NCBI GenBank assembly: GCA_028571685.1
Contig: CM053146.1
Coordinates: 21,363,431 to 21,427,430, forward strand
From: Heterohyrax brucei
Taxonomy: Eukaryota > Chordata > Mammalia > Hyracoidea > Procaviidae
Length of the DNA stretch: 64,000 nt
Direction: 5' to 3'
The notes under the pieces were generated by a model. That model was given only the letters and a program-made list of their open reading frames with translations. It did not search any database and was not told the DNA's origin. The translations under genes and the position numbers were made by a program. Shown piece by piece: positions 11,444 through 22,890 of this stretch; position 1 is the first letter of the stretch, and each line of letters begins with the position of its first letter.

Positions 11444-12897
11444 TTTTAAAAATTTATTTATTGTGATTGAGTGAAACTATACAATCTAGTTTAAATTTGC
11501 ATGCCCACCTATGTGCAGCTTCTACCACCCTTCTTGCCCAGTGACAGCACACTCCTTTCTGTTCTATACAAGTCATATCCTCTTAATTTCCTGTCCTCTC
11601 TTCTCCACCCTCTCCACTCCCCTCTAGTAAGAGGCCAGTAGGACGACATCTTATAGATGCATAGAACCATAGAGTGCACACATGATATGGTCACTCTGTG
11701 TCACTGAGTACATACAATCCATTCCTGTCTGAGGAGTTGACCTCAGTAATGATTTATGATTGGGGTAGCATCAGGTCTAGGGGCCACGCTCCCAGGGGAA
11801 CCCCCCAACATTCAGACTACCAATTGTGGTCTTTTAGTGGAGTTCTCAGGGTGCACCCCTTCTTATTTTCGTATTGCCACTGGAACTCAACTTTGTGAGC
11901 CCCATCATGGCTGTCACTGGAAGCGGCCAGGCACCATCTGGTTCTTCTGGTCACATGTTGATGTAGTCACTCATTCACGTGGGTCTTTCTGTCTTCTGGG
12001 TTCTTTTTCCCCTACGTTGTTTTGGTCTTTCGTGATCATCTGTTCCTACTGAGTTGGGACCATTTGTTGTACCTCAGATGGCAGCTTGGTACCTTTTAAG
12101 ACCCCAGATGCCACTCACCAATATCGGATGGAGACAGCTCTCTTAGAAATAGGCTAGTTATGCCAATTGGCCTTGATGTGCCCTTAGAGCATGGTCCCCA
12201 GACTCCTGCCTGTGCTACTCTGTCCTTGCCATATTGGGTTAAGATTGGAAGAGTTTTCAAGTTATGTTGAAGTCCAGTTAAACTGATCGTCTTTCTAATA
12301 TGTGCTGTCACTGATTTCACCCGACCAAATTTTTTTATTATGATTGAATGAAAATGTACATTCCCATACAAATTTGCATGCCCACCTATATGCAGCTTCC
12401 ACTGCTCTCCCTGCCCAGTGACAGCACACTCTTCCTCTCTGTTCCATACATGTCCCATCCTCCCAACAGTCTCCTTTCTCCTCCTCTCCAACCACTCCCC
12501 TTCCTCCAGTAAGAGGTCAGCAGGATGATATCCTATAGATGCACAGAATCATAAAGTGCACCCAAGATATGGTCACTCTGTGTTGCCAAGTCCAACCCAT
12601 TCCTGTCCGAAGAGTGGACCTTCATTATGATTTATGGGCAGCAGCATCATCAGGGCCAGGGGCCATGCTCCCAGGGGAACCCCAAAGCCCCTGGACCATC
12701 AATTGCAGTCTTTTGATGGAGATCTCAGGGTGCACCCTTTTTATTCTTGTGCCCAACCAAATTTCTGTAGCTATCTAATCTATAACCAGCCCTCTTCCTC
12801 TCTCCCTCCCCTCCCTTGCAGTTGTCAAAGAGTCTTATCTTCTGTACATGAGTCTGTTTTCAAGTCCTTATAGTGGGGTCTCATACGATATTTGTCC
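11444..12897 (-). mobile_element. L1 LINE 3' end, 5'-truncated, inserted in old L1
   Basis: Minus-strand elephant-type L1 3' UTR plus a short ORF2-proximal part. It begins with a T-rich tail at 11444. It is flanked by a perfect 17-bp direct repeat, AATGGTATTGTTTTCTT at 11427-11443 and 12898-12914, which is a target-site duplication in the host L1. It is itself interrupted by a second L1 3' end at 12333-12751. The host L1 reads continuously once the insert and one repeat copy are removed. Confidence 0.9.
12333..12751 (-). mobile_element. L1 LINE 3' UTR, nested inside another L1 3' UTR
   Basis: A 419-bp, severely 5'-truncated L1 3' UTR on the minus strand, starting with poly(T). It is flanked by a 13-bp direct repeat with one mismatch: CCCGACCAAATTT at 12320-12332 and CCCAACCAAATTT at 12752-12764. 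Outside the repeat, the surrounding L1 3' UTR continues in register. This is the youngest of three stacked L1 layers at this place. Confidence 0.9.
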
Positions 12898-13024
12898 AAT
12901 GGTATTGTTTTCTTGATTTTATTTTCAAAGTTCTCTTTATTGATGTTGAGGAATCTAACTGATTTTTATAATTGATCTTGTATCCTGCCACTTGGCTGAA
13001 TCTTTCTATTGGTTCCAGAATCTT

Positions 13025-13213
13025 TCATGTGGAATTTTTGGGATTTTCACTGTATAGGATCATATCTGCATATAGGGATAGTTTCACTTTTTCTTTACAC
13101 ATCTGGAAGCTCTTCATTTCCTTTTCTAGCTTTATTGCTCTAGCTGGGACTTCTAATACAGTGTTGAATGAGAGTAGTGATACAGGGCATCCTTGTTTGG
13201 TTTCTATTCTCAA
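13025..13213 (-). pseudogene. L1 ORF2 reverse-transcriptase remnant with damaged catalytic box
   Basis: The minus-strand open piece carries [18 protein letters not shown], the RT block before the catalytic site, and further on [12 protein letters not shown]. Canonical L1 ORF2 has F/YADDMILY there. One aspartate codon is missing, so the metal-binding pair is broken. This lies in the old L1 at 10094-17723 and agrees with it being long dead. Confidence 0.8.
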
Positions 13214-13765
13214 AAAGAAATGCTTTCAGGCGCTCTTGTTGAGGATAATGTTGACTGTTGATTGTATGTAAATGCTCTTTATTATGATGATGAATTTCCT
13301 TTCTATTGCTATTTTGCTGAGAGGTTTTATCGGGACTGGACTTTGGCATTTATCAAATGCTTTTATGGTACCAGTTAGATGATTGTGTGATTCTCTTCCT
13401 TTTTTTTATTTATGTGGTGGATTATATTTATTAATTTTCTAATGTTGAATCCTTGGATGCTTTATATGAATTCCACTTGGTCATGATACATTATTTTTTT
13501 GATAAGCTGTTGAATTCTATTGGCTAGAATTTTGCTGAAAATTTTTGCATCTATATTCATGAATGATACTGGTTTGCAGTTTTGTTTTTTAATGATGTCT
13601 TTTCCTGACTTCAGTATCAGGGTTAAGATGGCTTCATGGAATGAATTCAGAAATATTCCTTCCTTTTCTATGTTTTGGAATAGTTTGAGTAGGATTCATT
13701 TCAATTCTTCTCCAAATGTTTTGGTAGAATTTTCAGTGACATTGGGACTGCTCACTGTTGGGAGG

Positions 13766-14290
13766 TGTCTTAGGCTGGGTTTTCTGGGGAAGCAAAACCA
13801 GTTACACGTGTAAGTACAAGGAAAGATTTATAATATATAGATAGATAGATACAGATATAGGAAACAGCTCACATAATCACAGAAGCTGAATGTCCCATGT
13901 TCTGTATAGGATCATGTGGCCAAGGAAGCTGAGGAACCCAAAGTCAGTAGGTCAGAGGCCAGAGTTCCAGATCACTGGTTGTGTAGGTCAGTGGATCCCA
14001 AGTTGGTAGTGAGATGAAGCCACAGAAGCCGGAAAACCCAGGATCAGCAGGTCAGGGAGCAAGAGTGGCAGAGGCTGGTGAACCCAGGATCGGCAGGTCA
14101 GGGAGCAGGACTCCCAAGTGCTGACTGTAAGGACTGATGAATCCAACAGCTGCCAGTTCAAGTCCTGGAACCAGATGCTGGAAAAGAGAGCAGGAGCTCC
14201 TGGATATGTGAGCAGACCAGCAGTAGTAGTGGAAGGTCGGGAAGCAGCCAAATATGGAGTAGCCAAGTTGACCTAATCCTGACCACCACA
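13766..14290 (-). mobile_element. Solo LTR, second MaLR-like family
   Basis: A 525-bp element that begins TG (TGTCTTAGGCTGGG) and ends CA (CTGACCACCACA), flanked by a perfect 5-bp duplication, GGAGG at 13761-13765 and 14291-14295. Read on the minus strand it matches, end to end, the 5' LTR of the provirus at 54460-54966. It contains a short ATAG/TAGA microsatellite at 13840-13852. It is inserted in L1 ORF2, which continues on both sides. The family differs from the ~520-bp LTR at 1319. Confidence 0.85.
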
Positions 14291-15764
14291 GGAGGTTTTT
14301 GTTGTTGTTGTTTAAATTAATTATTTAAACCTCTTCAATTTCTTCTTTTGCTATTGGTCTGTTCATATTTTCTACCTCAATTTGTATTATTTTAGGTAGG
14401 CAGTGTGCTTGTAGAAATACATCCCTTTCCTCTATGCTGTCAAATTTGCTGAAGTATAATTTTTTTGTAGTGTTTTGTTATGAACCTTTTTTTATTTCAG
14501 TTAGTTCTGTAATAATGTCACACATCCCATTCCTTAATCAGGTTACTTGCATCTTCTCCTGTTTTTCTTTTGTCAGTGTGGCATTTTTTTTGACCATTTC
14601 AGAGAGTCCACTTTTAATCTTGTTCATTTTTTCTATTGTTTTTCTGTTCTGCTTTATTTATTTTTTTTCTAGCAACTGTGGGCTTCTTTTGCTGCTCCTG
14701 TTCTAACTGTTCGAGTTGTAGGATTAATGTTTTGATTTTCTTCTTTTTGTTGTGTGTGTTTTAAGTTTTAGTTATTGACTTCTGAGTGCTGCTTTCGTTG
14801 CATCCTAAAGGTTTTGGTATGTCAAGTTTTCATTCTTGTTTGATTTTAAGAATTTTTAAAGTTTCACCTTTGATTTCTTCTATTTATCCAGTAGTTTTTA
14901 AGTAGAGTGTTTGTTATTGATTGACTTGTGTCCTCCAAATATACATGCATCAGTTTGTCTAAGCTCTAGTCTTATAACCTTTATCCCACCTTTATGATTT
15001 GAAGTGGTCAACAATTATGGATTGATATATCTAGTTTCCTGTCTTTTAGACACTTTATTTTTGAGAATTCTTTATCTGGATTGATATCTGACTGATGTTC
15101 TCATTTGTTTTAATCTTAGGTTCTTATCTGGTGTTAGTTTTTTGTTTGAAAGTTTCCCTGCAACATTTCTTGTAAAGTTGATCTTGTATTTACAGTATTT
15201 GTTTAGAATGTCCTGATTTCACCATTGTATTTGAGGGATAATTTTGGTAGATGTATAATACTAGTGGGTTTTTTTTTGTTTTTTTGTGTTGTCCTTTTAA
15301 GATTTTATATATTTCATTCTATTGCCTTCTCACCTGCATAGTTTTTGCTGAGTAATTAGAGCTTAGCCTTATTGATATTCCTTTGTAGGTCAGCCTTTGT
15401 TTTTTCTGAGCTGCAATCAGGATTTTTCAGTCTGGAGATTTTGAAAATGATATGTCATAGTGGTTTTCTTTTGGGATTTATCTTGTATGCAGTTCATTGT
15501 GCTTCCTGGATGGTTATCTTCTTATTTTTCGTGATATTAGTGAAATGTTCTATCAGCAATTTTTTAACAGTTTTCTCTGTGTTTTTTGTTGTCTTCTTCT
15601 CTTTTTTCATTTCAATCACATGTAAGTTATTCCCTCTTAATAGTGTCCTACATAACTCTTAGGCTTGCTTAATTTTTCTTTATTTTTTTATTGTTCCTTG
15701 AACAGTTTAGTATCAGGGGATTGGTCTTCTATTCTGCTGATCCTGTCTTCTATTGTTTTTGAAT

Positions 15765-16025
15765 CTACTCTGATGATTTTCCATTGTATCTTTCTGAAAT
15801 TTTATGGGTACGCTTCTGGATTCTTAGATGGTGTTTTTGTACGGTTCCCAATTGTTTGTCATTTTGTTCATTTATTGTGTTCCTAAATTCTTCTAACATT
15901 TTGTGTGTGTTTTCCTTGAGGACCCTATGCATAACTCTTTTGGACTCCTTACTGGGTAACTCTATTACCTTTTCTTCCTTGGGGAAAATTTCTGCTTCTT
16001 TATTTTGATCACTTACTGGAGCCAT
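15765..16025 (-). pseudogene. L1 ORF1 N-terminal remnant
   Basis: Minus-strand open stretch of 86 residues starting MAPVSDQNKEAEIF. It is rich in K, E, N and Q, as in the coiled-coil N-terminal half of L1 ORF1p (an RNA-binding nucleic-acid chaperone). Its position just downstream of the 5' UTR of the old L1 fits an ORF1 start. It ends in a stop well before a normal ORF1 length of about 300 or more residues, and later ORF1 pieces are out of frame. Confidence 0.6.
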
Positions 16026-17923
16026 CTTGCTGTGCTTCTTTAGGTGGTTTTTTTAATTGTCTGTTGTCTCTAAGACTTTAAAGGGTTATCATATTTAATT
16101 TTTAATTGTGGTTATCTTTTTTATGATTCTGGCAGGCATGTCTGTTGGGATACTCTGGTTGTTGGACTAGACATGCTGGAGTGCTCCCTACCTGTCTTTG
16201 GGTCAGTGGGGTGTCAAGTGAGTGTAGGAGCTTGGGTCTCTGTTTACTGGTTTTGCAAGGTGTCTGAGGGTGGGTTGGTTCAGTTTTGGACACTGTCTCT
16301 CTTTATTTCTGTGGTACAGGAGTAGATAGTGGTGCTCTCCATGTAGTTAGGGCAGCTGGTGTGGTGGGTGAGACTGTGGTTATCACCTTTTGCCAGTTGA
16401 GGTAGAGGTGTTGAGTGCTAAAAACATAATAGGAGGAAACACTTGCAGCCATGCTACCTCCACTTCTTCCTCGGTGGGTAAGAGAGGAAGGAGTTGTAGG
16501 CAGATGCACGCTCAGTCACACCACATTCACATGTTAGTGGACAGGGAGAGGGAGGAAACTGCAGCAGATGGATGTGTGTACATTCATGCTGCTTGTGCCC
16601 TGCACTGGGCAGAGGAGGGAGGAAAGGGGCTGGGAAGCAACCTGTGTGCAGTTGCAGTGTTTCCATTCCTCACTGAGGGGTTAGGAATGGAGACATGCCA
16701 GGCAGATGTGCTTGCAGTCACACCACTTCCACATTGCTCCCGGTGTGGTGAGGGACGAAGGGGTATGTGTGTACCCACAGCCATGCTGCTTCAGCCTTGT
16801 GTCAAGCAAGAGGAGGGATGAACAGATGATGAGGGGGGGTGCACCTGGAGTTGTGTCTCCTCCAATCATCACTAGGTGGGGGTAAGATGGGAGTGATGGT
16901 GGGCTATCTGTCTCACTGCTACTGCCCCCACCAAACCTTTAGTGGGGTACAAGTGAGGGGTGGGTGTGTACACAGGGGCATGCCTAGTCTCCATTTGTCA
17001 GGTAGGCAAGGAGGGTGTAATGGATGGGTTTGGGTGAGGTGGGGGAAGAGGAGAGCCTTGTGTTGTGGTCACCTGGTCAGGTGAAGCAATCAGTGTACAG
17101 AACTCTCTGTCACCTGCAATCAGGAGGATGGGGTGAGGGGGAGTCTGTCCCTCCAGCCAGGATATGCAGGTGCCACGACACTGTGCATCCACTTAGCCAA
17201 TGAATGGGTGGTATCCTTGCTTGACAGCAAGAAGAGGGGCCACCCAGTATCCAGTTGGGTGGGGGACATCCCACCGATACCCCAAGGGTTCATTGCCTCA
17301 TGTGTGTCACTTACCCCTGAGGTCAAGCACCACTTCTCCTGAGTATCTCTATTTCTGTATCTTGCCTCTCTTCTTGCTTCTGCTTCTCTCTGTGTTTATA
17401 GAGTTTCTCTGTCTCTTTTGGGAGAGCTGTGAAGTTTCCTTCTTGTTCTCTTCACCCAGATTCACTGCTGGCTTTGTTTTACGATAGCCACATTGGGCAG
17501 GGATGGCTAGCAGACCTCCTCTGTTCTGTGTTACTTCTCATTCAGTGCATTCACTTACTTTTTGCTTTCAGTTGGTGTTCAGTTCCGTTCAGTTCTTAGA
17601 TCTTCTTTTTTGATGTCCAGTGTTCCCAGATTGTTATCTGTTGTTTTATTTGTTTATTTTTGGTCTTTTGTGCAGGGAGATGTTATGGTACATGTGACTA
17701 AGCCACCATCTTGGCTCCACCCACTATTACATATTCTTAGGAAGACAAAACAAATGTGAGGAGAACAAGAAAGCATAATTACCAAGCTGTGGCACACTGA
17801 CTCTGAATCTGTATGGGTCCAGAGAAGGGAAGAGAGGCTTCTGAGTCCTGCAAGAGAAGGGCTGTGGGCCCAAGCTGAAGGAGTTTTTATAAAGGCATTT
17901 GTGAAAAGGGTGCACAAACAGAT

Positions 17924-18482
17924 TGTCTTAGTCATCTAGTGCTGCTCTAACAGAAATACCACAAGCAGATGGTTTGAACAAAGAGAACTTTATTCTCTCA
18001 CAGTCTAGCAGGTTACAAGTGTGAATTCAGGGTGCCAGCTCTGGGGGAGGTCTCTCCTTCTCTGTTGGCTCTGGAGGAAGGTCTCTGTATTCCACTAGTC
18101 TTTCTTTGGTCTAGGAGCACTGCAGCACAAGAACTTCAGGTCTAAAGGACACACTCTGTTCCTGGCACTGCTTTCTTGATGGTATGAGGTCCCTAGCTCT
18201 CTGCTTGGTCTCTTTCCTTTGATCTCTTAAAAGTGGTACAAACCACATCCCAGGGAAACTCCCTTTACAGTGGAGCAAAGGGGTGACATTAGTAAGGGTG
18301 TTACAGCCCCACCTTAATCCTCTTTAACATAATCCAGTCTTGCCCTATTGACCACAGGCAGAGACTAGGATTTACAACATAGGAACATCACAAAACGGAG
18401 GACAATCAAACAAGGACTGGGAATCATGGCCCAGCCAAATTGCTACATAGATTTTCTGAAGGACACAATTCAATCCATGACA
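17924..18482 (-). mobile_element. Solo LTR, MaLR/MLT1-like, ~520-bp family
   Basis: Element of 559 bp starting TGTCTTAGTC and ending ATCCATGACA. The flanks CAGAT (17919-17923) and CAGAC (18483-18487) are a 5-bp target-site duplication with one mismatch. It lies in unrecognised DNA about 200 bp beyond the old L1 5' end. There is no internal sequence, so it is a solo LTR. Confidence 0.8.
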
Positions 18483-18525
18483 CAGACGCAGGGTCTCAGA
18501 CAACACATTATGTCAGTACAGCCTG

Positions 18526-18577
18526 GGTGTGCGTGTGTGTGCATATATATATGGACATACACGCATGTGAGTGTGTG
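18526..18577. repeat. TG/TA-rich microsatellite, imperfect
   Basis: Alternating purine-pyrimidine tract with GTGTGCGTGTGTGTG, ATATATATAT and GTGAGTGTGTG blocks. It is imperfect, so of moderate mutability at most. Confidence 0.8.
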
Positions 18578-18582
18578 GGATC

Positions 18583-20130
18583 TCGTGGTAGCGGAACAGT
18601 TCAAGATTAAAAACACATAGGAAACACACATATCAGATCCAAGTGTGGACCTTGTTTAAATCCTAACTGGAACCAAGAGATATTTTTGGATCAATTGGGA
18701 AAATTTGAATACAGATTGGGCATTAAATGACAATAAGGAAATCATGCTAATTTTGGTAGATGTGATAATGTTATTCTTGTTATGTAAGAAAATGTCCTTA
18801 TTTTTTAAAGATACACACTGAAATCATTTAGCAGTGTGGTATCTGAGAATTTTTGTTTTCACAAAAGAAAAAAGATAAAGCAAATAAGGAAAAATGGTAA
18901 TAATTGTTAATTTGAAGTGCTATTTGGATGTTTATCATACTATTTTTATCATTAGGATATTACCATTTGACAAAAGTCACTCGACTATTTAAGGCAAAGG
19001 GACTTGGATATACAGTACTGCTCACATAGGTGAAGCGAAATTGAGAAACCAAACAGAGAAATTAGGGGTTACGCACCACCCACTATGGGCTGGAGGTGCA
19101 GAGCAAGAAGGAGTCATCAAGGGAGTGGGGTGGGGTCACTCAGTAAAGCAGAAACCACAGCAGATCTTCTAGGTAAGAGTGGGAGCCATGGTGGAGTCAC
19201 ATTACTGTAGGGACATAACCTGAGAAAGAAGGGGAGGGCAACACCCTGCCTTCTCCCTTCCCTCACCCTCTAGCCTCCTGCCAGTGCATTCTGTTGATTA
19301 GCCCAATCAAAAGCTCAAATTAAAACCATCAGGAGTTGGCCACCTGCAATACAGAGGAGAGCAAGGCAGGGCATGTGGAATGGTCTCAGCGCAGACAGAC
19401 CCTGGGCGTGCACACTACTCTCACCATGTCTATGCATGTTTAATACAGAATCTCACCCCATCAAGGCTTTCCATGGAGACCACTGCTGCCCTACCAGGCA
19501 TGGATGATAGGGCTCTCTAGGACAGGGGCCATTAGTTCCTTTTTATAGGAGCTACTAGTAACTCAACCACCTTTATGGCAAATAAACTAAGAATATTTCT
19601 CTGTCAGAACAGCCTGTCAACAAAGATCTAGAAACAATCAACTACTATCACTGCAGTACCCTCAGCCATTACAGATCCCTAGGCTTTGAGAGAACATGAA
19701 TAGCTGGCATAAGTACCCACAGTGATCCTTCTGGTGGTCTCCCCCAAGCCCCATGTGTCTGTTCTTCTTACTAACAAACCCTTGCAATGTGCCTGGCTAA
19801 AAGCTTTAATTCTCTATGATGTCTTGCAGCTAATGGTGACTATATGATTGAGTTCCTGGCAATTAGAGGTAGACAGAAGTTCTTCAGAATATGTAGGTGG
19901 AAGTCCTTTTAGGATAAAAAGACAAATCTTTTTGCCCTGCCCACTTTTCCTCTGTGAAACATAGCTGCAATGGCTGGTGATACAGCAGCAGTCTTTTGAC
20001 CATGAGGACCAAAGTTATAGGATGAAGCAGGAGCCTAGGGCAATGATGACATCTTTGAGCAAGTGTACCAGCCCAGGAGTGCCTTGGGCTTCTTATTATG
20101 GCACTTTTATTTTCCAGACATAGTTGTGGG
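18583..20130. other. No recognisable feature
   Basis: Mixed-composition DNA of about 1.5 kb. I see no SINE or LINE landmarks, no splice-flanked open frame and no CpG clustering. It may hold repeats too old to recognise by eye. Confidence 0.5.
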
Positions 20131-20134
20131 GATG

Positions 20135-20312
20135 AGAGGGAGAATTCTCATTTATTGCGCTACCACAACAAGTCAGGCACAGGGCTAGACCCTTTAAACA
20201 CACTGACTATCAATTATCATAGTGTCCCCTATGGTGTTTATTGTTATAACCATTTTACAGATAAAAAGCTGAGGTCACACAGTGGTGGAACTAGGATTCT
20301 AAGAAGTTAAGT
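20135..20312 (-). repeat. MIR SINE, antisense
   Basis: Read left to right, the order is that of reversed MIR: an ATTTATTGCGCTACC-like tail, CAGGCACAGGGC, a CTATCAATTATCATAGTG block, CCATTTTACAGATAAAAAGCTGAGG, and GGTCACACAGTGGTGGAACTAGGATTCT-like blocks. This is a good full-length ancient copy. Confidence 0.7.
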
Positions 20313-20401
20313 CAGCTCCTCCCCTCTAAGATGGGTTAGAATTTGGGTTAGGGAAAAACCGGGGCACCTCAGCATGTGGCCTACTTTATTAAGCCTTATC
20401 C

Positions 20402-20690
20402 TTTTTTTTTTTTTTTTTTTTTTTTAAATCAGAAGCATATTCTCAGAAGAGTTAAAATAGCATGGATTAAAAATGCACATGTTCACAATCTGGTAGTAAC
20501 TTAAGGCAATTTTCAGATAGATTAAACATCTAATGTACCTTCTATACCTTTCTTTGGTCAGTGTATTCTTCCCCTTTTTAAAGACAGTATTAGACTCTTT
20601 CTTCAAACTCTTTTTAAATTTGAGTCTGGTGCCAACTCTTCTTCCAGGTGGTTTCCTCAGCAATGATGTGAGTATTCATGAAACAGGTGA
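20402..20690 (-). pseudogene. Candidate poly(A) retrocopy of unknown transcript
   Basis: A run of about 23 T at 20403-20425 is directly followed by AAATCAGAAGCATATTCTC. Read on the minus strand, this is a sequence ending in poly(A), as expected of an L1-mobilised transcript. The minus-strand open stretch 20424-20663 (79 codons) is lysine-rich (TRLKFKKSLKKESNTVFKKG), but I do not recognise the source gene, and it could equally be 3' UTR. No AfroSINE, RTE or L1 3' end precedes the tail. I could not find a convincing target-site duplication. It could instead be a decayed LINE tail. Confidence 0.35.
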
Positions 20691-22175
20691 TACATGATAA
20701 AGCATCAGGTTCCCCCCCACCATACAATGTTCTGTATTCTCATCTGTCAGAGTCCTGACAGGAAAGTGTACTCACTGAGATGGTTCATATGCAGAGCAGT
20801 TAGTGAAGAATAATGCACAGAGGTGTGGACAGGGGTAAGGGAGCCAACAACGGATGCTGAGGCACCCAGGAGAATGCAAACATCAGGAAGCTGTTACCAG
20901 CTGCATGGCCCCTGAGGGGGTTGCAGGCCTAGAGGGAAGCTGTCTAGAGGAAGCTGTAGTCTTGGACGTGCTGGGGCAGGAAGGGGCGGAAGGGAGTGCA
21001 GAGGACACATCTTGGCCTTTCTCCTCCACCCTTCTACCCTCTTCTAGTATTTCTCATCAGCCGAACCCAATTTGCAGCCAGTGGACAGGTGAGTTGGGAT
21101 GGTGCAGTCCACCTGGAACAGCCTCCCTGAAACACAGAGAGGGGCAGGGAAGGGCAGAGGTGGCTCTGGGAAGACAAATGGAGAATAATTAGCACACTGA
21201 ATTATGAGCATTAGTCTATTGCATTAAATATCTCTTACAAGCAATGTTATTAATGGCTGGAAAATATTTCCTCACATGGTAGGTCTACAATTTATGTTTT
21301 TATTGTTACCATCATTACTGTTGTTACCAATAATAGTAGTCACATTGGAGGACAGTTGGAATGGCCCCAGCTCAGTTTGTGCAACAGACATCTTTGCACA
21401 TGATCAGTTTTCATCATCTACCATTTTTAAGTGACTCCACTCCCCAGCTATCCCAGGAGATCCTTGGAAATCACTTTGGGCATCAACTCTTTTCTTTTTT
21501 GACATGTCAGGAGAAGTCCTAGGCAGTCTCTGAAAAAATATTCTAGAGAACAATGTAAGGTTGGGCTCAGAGCTGGACGCTCAGGGTGGGGCCCATGCTC
21601 ACAAAGATGCCTGCCACTTGGTAGACTATTAAATGTGGAAGATCTTGCAGTTCTCTGGGCTTCTACCCACTCTTCTGGGCCCTGGGGCTCCTACAGAGTA
21701 GGCCACCCCTGGAATGCAGCAAACTTGCTCCTCCTGCTGGAAGGCCCCTGCTGGAAACAGTGCCCCGCCTGGCTCCCGTGGGCCGAGTGGATTGGCTGCC
21801 CTAAGGAGGGGCATCAGCAGGTACCCAGGCTCTGAGACCAGCTCCTTGAGATGTTCCCAAAGAGTGTGGGCGTCCAAGGAATGCATAGACATGCCTTCTG
21901 GAAAAACGAGTCATGGTGGTTAGAATAGGATCTCATACATTGATGGAAATTTAAACTGATACAGCCTTCCTGGAGACATCTTAGGAAATATATAGGGAGA
22001 ATTTCAAATTTTTTGATTCAGTCAGCTCATTATCACCTCCCCTTAGGAGGCCTTCTGCTGCTAAACACTCAGTGTGATTGACATGCCTCTTTTCCCTGCT
22101 CCTCTAGCACTTTGGTTTGTCTCTAACTCACGGTAACAAAAAGGTTACTTTATTTCACTCTAATTTTTACATTTC
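20691..22175. other. No recognisable feature
   Basis: About 1.5 kb of unassigned DNA. The part at 21940-22090 faintly resembles the 3' end of an old L1, but too weakly to call. Short open frames at 20854-21192 and 21629-21892 have no recognisable motifs. Confidence 0.45.
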
Positions 22176-22236
22176 TACTCTGAACTCAGTTGCTGTGAGT
22201 CAGAATTGACTCAGTGGCAGTGTTTTTTTTTTTTTC
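22176..22236 (+). repeat. AfroSINE/RTE 3' tail fragment
   Basis: TCTACTCTGAACTCAG is followed by GTGAGTCAGAATTGACTCA and GTGGCAGTG, the 3' signature shared by AfroSINE and RTE, then a run of T at 22222-22235. Only the last ~50 bp of the SINE remain. Confidence 0.6.
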
Positions 22237-22890
22237 TTTAAAAGCTAAACTCTAATTCCACAAGAAGTTGCAATAACTGGTTTTCAGTAATTTCAGGAGT
22301 TTTGTCTGCCCTCTCTCTGGGATTATGTCCCAGCAGGAAGCAGAGGAAAAGGGTACAGCTACATAATGCCAAGACATAGGGAATGTGCAGCTGCTAGTCC
22401 TCTTTGCCATCTGTCCTTACAGGCACCTGCTGAGATGCCCTGGGCAGCAGCCAGGGGTCACCAGCAAGAGATCCCTTGTCCCTGATCGCTGGCTTCCTTG
22501 CAGGTTACATTTGGATTCCTGGGACTCTTTCCGTGGCTCTGTCCCTTTGGAGGGGCACATGCTTTCCTGAAAAACTAGCTGCAGGAAGCTCCATTTATCT
22601 TTTCCCTCTGAGATCTTGCTGCCTCCCAGGCCAGGGAGGGCCACATCCCTCTGCTCTGGCATCTCATTAGCCCTTCTGGGGTCTTGCCATATCCTCCAGG
22701 CTTGGTTCAGGAAGCAGGGCACAGGGCCTGTTTCTCACCTCTTCCCTTCCAAATCTTCCCCTTTGCCCAACCTAAAGAATCTTGTGTTAGCCAGGGCAAG
22801 GAGCCTTCTTCTTCTTCTATTGTTTCCTTCCAGATCTTTCATCCACTTTCATGTGAGCATTTTCTGTTCCCCTAAATGTTCAGGCCACCA
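22237..22890. other. No recognisable feature
   Basis: GC-richer stretch without repeat landmarks. Open frames on both strands (22385-22722, 22616-22981) overlap each other, lack known motifs and look incidental. Confidence 0.45.

Larger units (their letters stand above)
10094..17723 (-). mobile_element. Old L1 LINE, nearly full length, multiply interrupted
   Basis: Minus-strand L1. ORF2 3' part lies at 10094-10396 and 10819-11426, continuing 12915-13765 and 14296 to about 15300. ORF1 ends upstream at 16025, and the 5' UTR runs to about 17723, where the complement reads GGGTGGAGCCAAGATGGTGG, an L1-type 5' start. Insertions inside it: an RTE piece (10397-10818), nested L1 3' ends (11444-12897) and an LTR (13766-14290). 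The order matches canonical L1 throughout, and the frames are destroyed. The 5' UTR (16026-17723) would have held the internal promoter. Its long ORFs look like chance openings. Confidence 0.8.

Noticed and set aside
16390..16821. 143-codon plus-strand open frame
   Set aside because: It is antisense inside the 5' UTR of the old minus-strand L1, has low complexity, no motif, and competing openings on the other strand.
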